From: TMP-24 sp031376305
Lineage (GTDB): Bacteria > Pseudomonadota > Alphaproteobacteria > Rhodobacterales > Rhodobacteraceae
DNA length: 29,811 nucleotides
Reading direction: 5' to 3'
Assembly (NCBI GenBank): GCA_031376305.1
Contig: JANMDM010000241.1
Span: 1 to 29,811 of the forward strand
Shown: positions 7,355 to 15,234 of the stretch, piece by piece
How positions within the stretch are numbered: the stretch's first letter is position 1
How the letters are laid out: each line of letters begins with the position of its first letter
The notes under the pieces: generated by a model
What the model saw: only the letters and a program-made list of their open reading frames with translations
What the model was told of the DNA's origin: nothing
Databases searched by the model: none
Made by a program: the position numbers and the translations under genes

Positions 7355-9805
7355 TCAGAAATCCAGGTTTTCGACATTCAGAGCGTTTTGTTGGATGAAT
7401 TCCCGCCGTGGCTCGACCACATCGCCCATCAGCTTGGTGAAGATATCATCGGCTTCGGCCAGATCGTCGACCTTGACCTGCAACAAGGTGCGCGCCGATG
7501 GATCCAGCGTGGTTTCCCAAAGCTGTTCGGGGTTCATCTCGCCCAGACCCTTGTAGCGTTGCAGGGTCAGGCCCTTTTCGCCTTCCTGCAAGATCGCCGC
7601 CAACAGTTCAAGCGGACCGTGGATCAACTGCTCGCGGTCCTTGCGCACCAGACGCGCCAAGGCCCCGTAAGTGTCTTGCATCCCCGACGTATGCGTCGCC
7701 AGACGCCGCGCTTCACCCGAGCGCAGAACCTGACCATCAAGGGTTCGCACTTCCTCGACCCCCCGCACGGCACGGGAAAAGCGCAATCCGTGATCTTGCG
7801 TCGGGCGACCTTGCCAGCCACGTTCATATTCGACCGCAACGGCGTCAAGGCGGCGCGCCACTTCATCGGCCACGCCTTGCGCATCAGTGTCGATACGACC
7901 CGGCAACAGCGCCCCGGCAATGGCCGATTGTTCGAGGATATGCTGGGGATAATGGGTCGGGAAGGCTTGAAGGATACGGCGCACGACGCGGGCTTCTTCA
8001 ACAACACGGGCCAGATCAGCGCCGGATATTTCCTCGCCGGTGCCCAGTTTCAGGATGGCGCCTTCGACGCCCTGCTGGATCAGGAACTCCTCAAGCGCCG
8101 CCTGATCCTTCAGGTAAACCTCGGACTTGCCGCGTGCGACTTTGTACAAGGGCGGCTCGGCAATATAAAGGTGGCCGCGATCAATCAGGTCAGGCATCTG
8201 CCGGAAGAAGAAGGTCAAAAGCAGCGTGCGGATATGGGCGCCGTCCACGTCGGCATCGGTCATGATGATGATCTTGTGATAGCGCAGCTTGGCCACGCTG
8301 AACTCATCGCGCCCGATCCCGGTGCCGAGCGCCGTAATCAACGTGCCAATCTGGTCCGACGACAGCATCCGGTCGAACCGCGCCCGCTCGACGTTCAGGA
8401 TCTTGCCGCGCAAGGGCAACACCGCCTGATTTTGCCGGGCGCGGCCCTGCTTGGCCGAACCACCGGCCGAATCCCCCTCGACCAGGAACAGTTCCGACAA
8501 GGCCGGATCTTTTTCCTGACAATCCGCCAGCTTACCCGGCAGGGAGGCCACATCCATCGCGGTCTTTCTGCGCGTCAGCTCGCGCGCCTTACGGGCCGCC
8601 TCACGCGCCAAGGCGGCTTCCACAATCTTGCCGACAATAATCTTTGCCTGGGCGGGGTTTTCCTCAAACCACTCGCCCAGCTTTTCGTTGACCAGATTTT
8701 CAACCGCCGGACGTACCTCGGACGACACCAGCTTGTCCTTGGTCTGGCTCGAAAACTTCGGGTCCGGCGCCTTGATCGACAGCACGCAGGTCAAGCCTTC
8801 GCGGGCATCATCGCCGGTGAAATCGACCTTTTCCCGCTTCGCAATGCCCGATGACTGCGCATAGGCGTTGATCGTCCGGGTCAGCGCGCCGCGGAACCCG
8901 GCCAAATGCGCCCCGCCGTCGCGCTGCGGGATGTTGTTGGTGAAGGGCAGCACCGTCTCATGGTAGCTGTCATTCCACCACATTGCCACTTCCACGCCAA
9001 TACCACCACGATCACCCACCATGTAAATTGGCTCGGCCATCACCGCTTGCTTGGACCGATCAAGGTATTTGACGAATTCGCGCACCCCGCCTTCGTAGAA
9101 CAGCTCAGTGCGGATCACTTCAGCATGGCGCTCATCTTCAATAATGATGCGCACCCCGGAATTCAGGAACGCCAGCTCGCGCAGCCGGGTTTCCAGGGTT
9201 TTGAACTGATAATCGAGGTCCGAGAACGTCCCCTCCGGGATGTTCGTCTTGGCCGAAGCCAGAAAGCGCACTTCGGTGCCGCGCATCCCCGGCGCAGGGC
9301 CTACCGGATAGACATGGGTCACGCATTCACCATGCTCAAAACGAGCGCGATACTCGGTATCATTGCGCCAGACCGTCAGCTCCAACCATTCGGAAAGCGC
9401 GTTCACAACCGAAACCCCGACGCCGTGCAACCCGCCCGAGACCTTATAGGCATTGCCGCCATCATCGGTATTGTTGAATTTTCCGCCCGCGTGCAGCTGG
9501 GTCATGATCACTTCAGCCGCCGAAACCCCCTCTTCCTGGTGGATATCAACCGGAATACCGCGACCGTTGTCGCGCACTGACACCGAGTCGTCGGCGTGGA
9601 TCTTCACGGTCACTGCCGTGGCATGACCCGCCAAGGCTTCGTCAATGCCGTTGTCCACCACCTCATAGACCATGTGGTGCAGACCCGAGCCGTCATCGGT
9701 GTCGCCGATATACATGCCAGGCCGCTTGCGCACAGCCTCCAAGCCTCTGAGAACTTTGATGGAATCCGCGCCGTATTCGTTCGGCTTTTGCGCCTCGTCG
9801 GTCAT
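7355..9805 (-). CDS. gyrB: DNA gyrase subunit B
   Basis: The 816-residue protein is the ATPase/TOPRIM subunit of gyrase, which introduces negative supercoils together with GyrA. The N-terminal GHKL ATPase part shows VVDNGIDEALAG (49-60), DNGRGIP (79-85) and SGGLHGVGVSVVNALS. The transducer domain follows. The TOPRIM part shows VEGDSAGGSAKQGR, PLRGKILNVE and DADVDGAHIRTLLL. The C-terminal QRYKGLGEMNPEQLW motif marks a full-length subunit. The length is close to that of the E. coli protein, with the extra segment seen in proteobacterial GyrB before the C-terminal motif. The ATG at 9805 follows AAGG and lies about 23 nt from a predicted transcription start (promoter 9835-9863). Confidence 0.98.
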   Translation of the reverse strand: MTDEAQKPNEYGADSIKVLRGLEAVRKRPGMYIGDTDDGSGLHHMVYEVVDNGIDEALAGHATAVTVKIHADDSVSVRDNGRGIPVDIHQEEGVSAAEVIMTQLHAGGKFNNTDDGGNAYKVSGGLHGVGVSVVNALSEWLELTVWRNDTEYRARFEHGECVTHVYPVGPAPGMRGTEVRFLASAKTNIPEGTFSDLDYQFKTLETRLRELAFLNSGVRIIIEDERHAEVIRTELFYEGGVREFVKYLDRSKQAVMAEPIYMVGDRGGIGVEVAMWWNDSYHETVLPFTNNIPQRDGGAHLAGFRGALTRTINAYAQSSGIAKREKVDFTGDDAREGLTCVLSIKAPDPKFSSQTKDKLVSSEVRPAVENLVNEKLGEWFEENPAQAKIIVGKIVEAALAREAARKARELTRRKTAMDVASLPGKLADCQEKDPALSELFLVEGDSAGGSAKQGRARQNQAVLPLRGKILNVERARFDRMLSSDQIGTLITALGTGIGRDEFSVAKLRYHKIIIMTDADVDGAHIRTLLLTFFFRQMPDLIDRGHLYIAEPPLYKVARGKSEVYLKDQAALEEFLIQQGVEGAILKLGTGEEISGADLARVVEEARVVRRILQAFPTHYPQHILEQSAIAGALLPGRIDTDAQGVADEVARRLDAVAVEYERGWQGRPTQDHGLRFSRAVRGVEEVRTLDGQVLRSGEARRLATHTSGMQDTYGALARLVRKDREQLIHGPLELLAAILQEGEKGLTLQRYKGLGEMNPEQLWETTLDPSARTLLQVKVDDLAEADDIFTKLMGDVVEPRREFIQQNALNVENLDF

Positions 9806-9834
9806 GCCCGCTCAACCTTGTTATAGCTGACCAT

Positions 9835-9863
9835 CTTATAGGGGGTCAGGTGGGCATTGTCAC
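9835..9863 (-). promoter_or_regulatory. Predicted housekeeping (sigma70-type) promoter of gyrB
   Basis: On the minus strand GTGACA (-35, 9858-9863) is separated by exactly 17 nt from TATAAG (-10, 9835-9840). Five of six bases match consensus in each box. The implied start near 9828 gives a leader of about 23 nt to the gyrB ATG. The element lies in the 81-nt gap between gyrB and the LysE-type gene, so gyrB can be transcribed apart from the recF operon. Confidence 0.6.
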
Positions 9864-9886
9864 GCGCAGGACACAAGATTTAGCGG

Positions 9887-10510
9887 TCAAAGGGCAGCAA
9901 TCAGCAAGCCTACGCAGACCAGCAACCCCCCGGCGCCGATATTGATCCGGTAAATCGCCGTCGGCGAAGACAAGAGCCTGCGCGCCTGTCCGACGGCATA
10001 TGCGGTGAAGAGATTTCCCATCAGCGGAACCACCATCGACAGCAGCACAATCGCCCCTATATCCGGCCCCGTCACACGGGTCAGGTCAAAGAACCCCGGC
10101 AACACCCCCATGTAAAACAAGATCGCCTTGGGGTTGCCGATCACCGCCGCCACCCCCGCTGAAAAGGCTGGCCACAAGCCCGGCCGCGTCAGCCGTCCTT
10201 CCGCCGTCAGGATGGAGTTGCGGGCATGGCGGATCAACATTACCCCCATGAAAATAAAAATCACTGCCGCCACCCAGTGCAAAACCGCCATCAGATTGGA
10301 AAACCGCCCGACAATCCAGGTCAGGCCAAAGATCGCCAGCAGCGGCCAAAGGATGTCGCCAAGTGTTACGCCAACAGCCAGTGGCCATGCCGACCGAAAC
10401 CCACCCGACAGCGCCCGCGCCGTCAGCGCAATGAACACCGGACCTGGTGTAATCCATAAAATCATCAAAGCACCGGTGTAAAGCCAAAGGCTTTCGGCAG
10501 AAATCGTCAT
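9887..10510 (-). CDS. LysE-family amino acid/metabolite exporter
   Basis: The protein has 207 residues and about six hydrophobic segments. Family marks are the N-terminal LWITPGPVFIALTARALSGG (about 17-36) and the central VIGNPKAILFYMGVLPGFF, which match the LysE/RhtB pattern. Members export amino acids or related compounds across the inner membrane; the substrate here is unknown. I chose the ATG at 10510 because it overlaps the stop codon of the VOC gene (ATGA), giving translational coupling, and because the first membrane helix starts ten residues later; a longer in-frame reading would run back into that gene. It is the last gene of the recF-VOC-LysE string. Confidence 0.9.
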   Translation of the reverse strand: MTISAESLWLYTGALMILWITPGPVFIALTARALSGGFRSAWPLAVGVTLGDILWPLLAIFGLTWIVGRFSNLMAVLHWVAAVIFIFMGVMLIRHARNSILTAEGRLTRPGLWPAFSAGVAAVIGNPKAILFYMGVLPGFFDLTRVTGPDIGAIVLLSMVVPLMGNLFTAYAVGQARRLLSSPTAIYRINIGAGGLLVCVGLLIAAL

Positions 10511-10938
10511 GCCGCACCTGGAAGTGTCAGGCTGCCATTTTCGGCCAAAGGCCAGAAGGGGTTCATCGCCAGTTCCCAAACATGGCCATCGGGGTCGGCG
10601 TAATACCCAGAATAGCCCCCCCAGAAAACCTTCTGTGGAACTTTCAGCGCCTGCGCCCCGGATTTCAGCGCCAAAGCATAAGCCGCGTCCACCTCGATCT
10701 CAGTGGCAAAGTTCTGTGCCAGCGTCATGGCGCCGGTACCCAGTTTGGCTCCGGCCCTGCCCTGATCGGTGGCCAGATCGGCCCGCCCGAACAGACCCAG
10801 GACCGCGCCATGCATCTGAAAGAAGATCGCGCCATCTTGTACGTTGGCTGGCGACCAGCCAAGTGCTTGATAAAAGGCTCTGGACCGGGCCAGATCCTCG
10901 ACGCCAAGCGTAATAAGCGTCACGCGCTGCGGGGTCAT
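10507..10938 (-). CDS. VOC-superfamily (glyoxalase/bleomycin-resistance-like) protein
   Basis: The 143-residue protein shows the paired beta-alpha-beta-beta-beta modules of the vicinal oxygen chelate fold: RVTLITLGVEDLARSRAFYQ (5-24) opens the first and the C-terminal half ends with GYSGYYADPDGHVWELAMNP. The D-P-D-G-H-x-W-E segment is the usual second-module signature, with Glu as a possible metal ligand. Length and architecture fit small VOC proteins; the reaction is not assignable. The ATG at 10938 has AAGGAG six nucleotides upstream, partly within the end of recF, and only 2 nt separate it from the recF stop codon. The gene is therefore expressed with recF. Confidence 0.88.
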   Translation of the reverse strand: MTPQRVTLITLGVEDLARSRAFYQALGWSPANVQDGAIFFQMHGAVLGLFGRADLATDQGRAGAKLGTGAMTLAQNFATEIEVDAAYALALKSGAQALKVPQKVFWGGYSGYYADPDGHVWELAMNPFWPLAENGSLTLPGAA

Positions 10939-10940
10939 CC

Positions 10941-12056
10941 TCAACTCCTTTCTTGCACGGCAGACAGGCCATCCGTATCGCCAACCTCGAAAAATTGAGC
11001 GTGCGCCTCAAGACCATCGAAAAGCTCTGCGCCCGTGCCGGTCATGAAGGCCTGCGCGCCCAAGGCACATATTTCGTCATAAAGAGCGCGGCGTCGGGCG
11101 GCGTCAAGGTGGGCCGCCACCTCATCAAGCAAAAGGATCGGCGCCACCCCGATCTCCGCTTTGATTGCGCGGGCATTGGCCAGGATCAGTGAAATCAGCA
11201 GCGCCTTTTGCTCACCCGTCGAACATTGCGCTGCCGCCACGCCCTTTGCGGAATAGACCGCCCCCAGATCGCTGCGATGCGGCCCGATAAGTGTGCGGCC
11301 CGCCGCCATGTCGCGCCCACGCCCTTCGGCCCATGCTGCCGCCAGCGCCGCAGGCGTGTCAGGCAGTGCGGCGCCATCCGGGTCGAACAACACCAGATCG
11401 GCCGCGGGAAACGCCGTCTCGCCCCCGACCTGCGCCGCCCCAAGTCTGGCCAAAGCCGTTTGCCGGTTGGCGGCCACCGCGGCCCCGGCTTCGGCCATCT
11501 GCGCCTCAAGCGCCGCGTACCAGCCCGCGTCGCGGACCAGATCCTTCAACAGCCGGTTGCGCTCGCGCATGGCCTTTTCATAGGCCAGTACCACCTCAGC
11601 ATGGCCCGGAAGGAACGACAGGGTCATGCGGTCCAAAAACCGTCGCCGCCCATCTGCCCCCTCGATCCACAAGCGGTCCATCGCCGGTACCAGCCACAAG
11701 ATGCGCGCAACCCGACCCAGCGCGGTTTGCGTCACGGTCTTGCCGTCGATGCGCACCACGCGCACGCCCGCACCTTCGGCAAAAGTCTCAACCTCATGCC
11801 CAGCCAGCGCGGCTGTAATCTTCCAGCCCACAGCCTCTGGCCGCCGGATCAGATCCTCGCCCGCCGCCCGTCGCAACCCCCGCCCCGGAGACAGCAGCGA
11901 CAACGCCTCAAGAATATTGGTCTTGCCAGCGCCGTTCGGGCCAAACATCGCCACCGGCCGCCCATCAAGCACCAGCGCCGTCCGCCGATGCGACCGGAAA
12001 TGCGATAGACCCAGATTGCTGACGGCAAACCCTGGCACTGCCCTTGTGCTTTTCAT
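10941..12056 (-). CDS. recF: DNA replication and repair protein RecF
   Basis: The 371-residue SMC-like ATPase helps load RecA at single-strand gaps, together with RecO and RecR. It shows Walker A GPNGAGKTN (39-47), the ABC-type signature STGEQKALL (279-287), and Walker B ILLLDE (307-312) followed by AAHLD. Length is standard. The start is uncertain: the ATG at 12056 lies at the edge of an intergenic repeat (12061-12099) and has no clear ribosome-binding site, while homologous sequence begins only near residue 11; a GTG at codon 7 is an alternative. The gene is downstream of dnaN (gap of 45 nt) in the usual dnaA-dnaN-recF order and is followed by two coupled genes unrelated to DNA repair. Confidence 0.95.
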   Translation of the reverse strand: MKSTRAVPGFAVSNLGLSHFRSHRRTALVLDGRPVAMFGPNGAGKTNILEALSLLSPGRGLRRAAGEDLIRRPEAVGWKITAALAGHEVETFAEGAGVRVVRIDGKTVTQTALGRVARILWLVPAMDRLWIEGADGRRRFLDRMTLSFLPGHAEVVLAYEKAMRERNRLLKDLVRDAGWYAALEAQMAEAGAAVAANRQTALARLGAAQVGGETAFPAADLVLFDPDGAALPDTPAALAAAWAEGRGRDMAAGRTLIGPHRSDLGAVYSAKGVAAAQCSTGEQKALLISLILANARAIKAEIGVAPILLLDEVAAHLDAARRRALYDEICALGAQAFMTGTGAELFDGLEAHAQFFEVGDTDGLSAVQERS

Positions 12057-12060
12057 CTTT

Positions 12061-12099
12061 GCAAAAATATCCCCGCCGGAGGCTCCCGGCGCAGCCGGG
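12061..12099 (-). repeat. Short intergenic palindromic repeat between dnaN and recF
   Basis: On the minus strand, 2 nt after the dnaN stop codon, CCCGGC-TGC-GCCGGG (12085-12099) forms a 6-bp hairpin. It is followed by a CCTCCGGCGGGGATATTT-type tail and five Ts. From general knowledge, similar GC-hairpin plus GGATATTT elements recur between genes in Rhodobacterales; only one copy is seen here. It may serve as a weak terminator or RNA-stability element. Confidence 0.5.
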
Positions 12100-12101
12100 A
12101 C

Positions 12102-13220
12102 TTAAACGCGCATCGGCATTACGACATAGACTGCCGAGGTGTCATTGCCTTCGCGCATCAGCGTCGGATCGCCCGAGGAATTGAACAGGAATACTGCGTT
12201 TTCGCGATCGACCTGACTGGCGATCTCCAGCAGATACTTGGCGTTGAAGCCAATCTCCAACCGCTCGTCGCTATAGGCCACCGCCAACTCCTCCTCAGCC
12301 GCCCCAGAATCGGGCGCGTTCACCGACAGGATCAACCGATCTTCATCCAGTTGCAGCTTGACCGCACGCGAACGCTCTGACGACACCGTCGCCACCCGGT
12401 CCACCGCCTTGGCGAATTCGGCGGCGTCCACCTCAAGCCGCCGGGTGTTGCCGGTGGGAATGACCCGCGTGTAATCCGGGAAAGTGCCGTCAATGACCTT
12501 CGAGGTCAGGGTGATGGCGGGGGTGGCGAAGCGCACCTTGGTTTCCGAGACCGACACCGCGATCATCATTTCATCTTCTTCCAGCAGCTTGCGCAGTTCA
12601 CCGACCGTCTTGCGCGGCACGATGACGCCAGGCATCCCTGCCGCGCCTTCCGGCAGGGGCGCATCAATCCGCGCCAACCGGTGGCCATCGGTGGCCACGC
12701 AGCGCAGCACCGGCCCGCCTTCGCCGGTGGCCACATGCATATAGACGCCGTTCAGGTAATAGCGGGTTTCTTCCGTGGAAATGGCGAATTTCGACTTATC
12801 AAACAGCCGCCGCAACACACCGGCGGGGGCCGAGAAGTTCACCGCGTATTCTGACGAAGCCATGACCGGGAAATCCTCGCGCGGCAACGTCGCCAGCGAA
12901 AATGTCGAGCGCCCGGCTTGCACGGTCAGCCGTCCCGCTGCCCCATCGTCGGTCAATTGCACCAGGGCCCCGTCCGGCAACTTGCGCACGATCTCATGCA
13001 GCATCACCGCCGACACCGTCGTCGCCCCCGCCCGTTCGACCATCGCAGGCGCTTTATCGGTCACCTCGATATCCAGATCCGTTGCCCGCAGGCTGACCGT
13101 GCTGCCTTCGGCTTCGATCAGCACGTTCGCAAGAATGGGGATTGTGTTGCGCCGCTCGACAACCGATTGCGCCTGAGCAAGCGCTTTAAGCAACGTTGCG
13201 CGTTCGATGCTGATCTTCAT
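12102..13220 (-). CDS. dnaN: DNA polymerase III sliding clamp, beta subunit
   Basis: The 372-residue protein forms the dimeric ring that tethers DNA polymerase III to the template. It has the standard length for three similar clamp domains (about 1-120, 128-250, 252-372). Recognisable segments are MKISIERATLLKALAQAQSV at the start, RRNTIPILANVL, and the C-terminal MPMRV that closes most bacterial clamps (consensus MPMRL). The ATG at 13220 is preceded by GGGGAC about seven nucleotides upstream. It follows dnaA on the same strand with a gap of 133 nt that contains a large hairpin and a short tandem repeat, so it may have its own promoter in addition to read-through from dnaA. Confidence 0.98.
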   Translation of the reverse strand: MKISIERATLLKALAQAQSVVERRNTIPILANVLIEAEGSTVSLRATDLDIEVTDKAPAMVERAGATTVSAVMLHEIVRKLPDGALVQLTDDGAAGRLTVQAGRSTFSLATLPREDFPVMASSEYAVNFSAPAGVLRRLFDKSKFAISTEETRYYLNGVYMHVATGEGGPVLRCVATDGHRLARIDAPLPEGAAGMPGVIVPRKTVGELRKLLEEDEMMIAVSVSETKVRFATPAITLTSKVIDGTFPDYTRVIPTGNTRRLEVDAAEFAKAVDRVATVSSERSRAVKLQLDEDRLILSVNAPDSGAAEEELAVAYSDERLEIGFNAKYLLEIASQVDRENAVFLFNSSGDPTLMREGNDTSAVYVVMPMRV

Positions 13221-13230
13221 ATCCGTCCCC

Positions 13231-13253
13231 TGTGATACCGGATGTGATGCCGG
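13231..13253. repeat. Imperfect 11-bp tandem repeat in the dnaN leader
   Basis: TGTGATACCGG (13231-13241) and TGTGATGCCGG (13243-13253) match at 10 of 11 positions with a 1-nt spacer, beginning 11 nt upstream of the dnaN start codon. The spacing of 12 nt is near one helical turn, which would suit a dimeric regulator, but it is not a DnaA box and no known binding motif is recognised. Confidence 0.55.
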
Positions 13254-13317
13254 GAGGGGAAACCTAGCAACTTTCCCCGTAGGCTCAAGAATTTTCGCGG
13301 AATGTCTGTTGGAAAGC

Positions 13318-13355
13318 GACGGGCGTCAAGGGCGACCTAACGCCCCTCGCCCGTC
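13318..13355 (-). terminator. Large hairpin at the dnaA stop codon (possible terminator or attenuator)
   Basis: On the minus strand the stem GACGGGCG/CGCCCGTC (8 bp) encloses, after a 2-nt bulge, a second stem built on GGGCG/CGCCC with the loop TTAGGT. The hairpin begins within the dnaA stop codon. It is followed by GCTTTCC, without a proper T-run, so it may attenuate dnaA-dnaN read-through or protect the dnaA message rather than end transcription fully. Confidence 0.4.
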
Positions 13356-14721
13356 AGGTCTCCAGATGCCGCCGCAACAGGTCAAGGTCTTCGGCCAGTT
13401 GATGATCCGCCGCCCGAAGTTCTTCGACCTTGCGAATCCCGTGCATGATCGTCGTGTGATCGCGCCCACCAAACCGCCGCCCGATTTCCGGCAAAGACCG
13501 TGTGGTCATATGCTTGGCCAGATACATCGCAACCTGACGCGGCCGCGCAATGGTGCGGGTGCGTTTCGGCCCGATCATATCCGATAGCCGGATATTGAAA
13601 TGATCGCTGACTTTGCGTTGAATTTCTTCAATGGTCAGCTTGCGGTCCGAAGCACGCAAAATGTCGGCCAAACAATCTTGTGCCAGCTCAAGCGTAATTT
13701 CACGGCCAACCAATGAGGCGAAGGCGAACAGGCGGGTCAACGCCCCCTCCAGAACACGCACATTGGTGGTGATCCGGTGCGCCAAAAACTCCAGCACCCC
13801 GTCGGCCAGTTTCAGCCCTTGATACTGGCCGTGGTAATGTTCCGCCTTTTGCTGAAGGATGCCCAGACGCAGCTCGTAGTCTGTCGGATGAAGATCGACA
13901 ACCAGACCACATTGCAGGCGGCTTTTGATCCGATCCTCCAGATCCTTGATCTCCCCCGGTGCGCGATCGGCGGAAATGACGATGCGTTTATTTTGATCGA
14001 CCAGCGCGTTGAAAGTATGGAAAAACTCTTCTTGGGTGCTGTCCTTGCCGGCGATGAATTGCACATCATCGACCATCAACACATCGACAGACCGAAAAAG
14101 TTCCTTAAAATCCATAATCTGCTTGTCGCGCAGCGCCTGAACGAAGCGGTACATGAACTGTTCGGCCGACAGGTAAAGCACCCGCATGCCAGGGTGACGC
14201 GCCTGCATTTCATGGGCAATCGCATGCATCAGATGAGTCTTGCCAAGGCCGACGCCGCCGTAAAGGAACAAGGGATTGAACGTTACTGGCCCACCTTCGG
14301 CCACGCGGCGGGCAGCGGCATGGGCCAATTCATTCGGCTTGCCGACGACAAAGCTGTCAAAGGTGAAGCGCGCATCAAGCGGCGCGCCGGGCAGTTCGGT
14401 GTCATCACTACGCGCAGTAGAGCCGCGCACCGGCTTGCGGACTTTGGGATCCGTCACCTGCGCAATAGGGACAGCCCGCGGTTTTGGTACTTTGAATTCA
14501 ACGCGCTCTACCGTGGCCCCCGCTTTGATCAAGTGTTGTCGGATCTGTTCGGAATAATTCCGCGAAACCCAATCGCGCATAAAGTTCGTTGGCACGTCGA
14601 AACGCGCAACACCAGCCTCAAGACTCACCAATTGCAGCGGTTCGATCCAGGACGTGAAGGCATTCTTGCCCACCGCCTTGCGCAATTCTAGTTGAGCCTG
14701 CCCCCAGGAATTTTCAGTCAT
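13354..14721 (-). CDS. dnaA: Chromosomal replication initiator protein DnaA
   Basis: The 455-residue initiator binds DnaA boxes and opens the chromosomal origin. Domain I (about 1-80) starts TENSWGQAQLELRK. A short linker follows. The AAA+ domain III has Walker A GGVGLGKTH (155-163) and Walker B VLMVDD (214-219). Domain IV ends with the DNA-binding signature DHTTIMHG (421-428). I chose the ATG at 14721 over an in-frame ATG at 14796 because family members begin here; the ribosome-binding site is weak (ATAAGA), which may keep translation low. An 8-bp hairpin and several GANTC sites lie upstream. dnaN and recF follow. Confidence 0.98.
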   Translation of the reverse strand: MTENSWGQAQLELRKAVGKNAFTSWIEPLQLVSLEAGVARFDVPTNFMRDWVSRNYSEQIRQHLIKAGATVERVEFKVPKPRAVPIAQVTDPKVRKPVRGSTARSDDTELPGAPLDARFTFDSFVVGKPNELAHAAARRVAEGGPVTFNPLFLYGGVGLGKTHLMHAIAHEMQARHPGMRVLYLSAEQFMYRFVQALRDKQIMDFKELFRSVDVLMVDDVQFIAGKDSTQEEFFHTFNALVDQNKRIVISADRAPGEIKDLEDRIKSRLQCGLVVDLHPTDYELRLGILQQKAEHYHGQYQGLKLADGVLEFLAHRITTNVRVLEGALTRLFAFASLVGREITLELAQDCLADILRASDRKLTIEEIQRKVSDHFNIRLSDMIGPKRTRTIARPRQVAMYLAKHMTTRSLPEIGRRFGGRDHTTIMHGIRKVEELRAADHQLAEDLDLLRRHLET

Positions 14722-14754
14722 TCTTATGTGCCCACGTCTTTCTTTGTCCGTCCC

Positions 14755-14774
14755 TCGTGGCCGTATGGCCACGA
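14755..14774 (-). promoter_or_regulatory. Perfect 8-bp hairpin or operator in the dnaA leader
   Basis: TCGTGGCC (14755-14762) and GGCCACGA (14767-14774) form a perfect inverted repeat around a 4-nt centre (GTAT on the plus strand). It lies 34 nt upstream of the dnaA ATG. It could be a 5'-leader hairpin or a binding site for a dimeric regulator; no T-run follows it, so it is unlikely to be a simple terminator. Confidence 0.5.
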
Positions 14775-14842
14775 CCGGTTTCCCGGGCGATCCCATTTTT
14801 TCACACTTCCAGCCGGACCATCAAAACCGGGCGCAGCAGCCA

Positions 14843-15153
14843 GATTCAGACAGTGATCGCCACGGAGTCCTGGTTCGGGACATGACACAAGAAACTGGGC
14901 CGAAAGCAGCATCGGCCAGCTCGATATATCCGCATAAACGCGCCGCCTGTTCAGCGGTCGCAATAGACAAACGAAACCCAATGCCAAGCAGCTTGGCCCC
15001 TATTCAAGAATGCGCCGGGCGCAACCCCAGCTCCTCCTCATGGTTTTCGTATGTCCCCCCAAGACGATGTGAATCGCTAGGAGAAGCTAGCAAGCCGGAC
15101 GAAGCTGCTGCAACTTATCTTCTCGCTTGACTCAATGATTGTCAGTGCGAATC
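14843..15153. promoter_or_regulatory. Cluster of five GANTC (CcrM-type methylation) sites upstream of dnaA
   Basis: GANTC sites occur at 14843-14847, 14865-14869, 15071-15075, 15129-15133 and 15149-15153. Base composition would give about two in the 537-nt gap. Two more flank or lie within the rpsT promoter (15535-15539, 15582-15586). In Caulobacter, CcrM methylation of GANTC in the dnaA promoter raises its transcription; the same role here is inference. Confidence 0.35.
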
Positions 15154-15205
15154 CCGGCGGCCGTGCAAAATGAGCACAGAAACACCGGAACTGTGTCCAA
15201 AATGC

Positions 15206-15234
15206 AAAAGGGACGCGATCCGAAGATGCGTCCC
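15206..15234 (-). terminator. Intrinsic terminator of rpsT
   Basis: On the minus strand, 24 nt after the rpsT stop codon, GGGACGC and GCGTCCC form a 7-bp stem (15210-15234). Inside it ATC-TTCG-GAT makes a UUCG-capped inner stem with one bulged C. TTTT follows at once (15209-15206), then GCATTTT. This is a classical rho-independent terminator and separates rpsT from dnaA. Confidence 0.8.

Noticed and set aside
7334..7355. Terminator after gyrB
   Set aside because: AGCGA/TCGCT can form a short mismatched hairpin with a TTCG loop, but there is no T-run and pairing is poor.
7388..8854. 488-residue open frame antisense to gyrB
   Set aside because: Shadow of gyrB codon bias; His/Gln/Arg-rich product without a domain.
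14726..15130. Possible 134-residue gene on the plus strand upstream of dnaA
   Set aside because: No ribosome-binding site, low-complexity Ser/Pro/Arg-rich product, and no recognisable domain; it lies in the likely dnaA control region.
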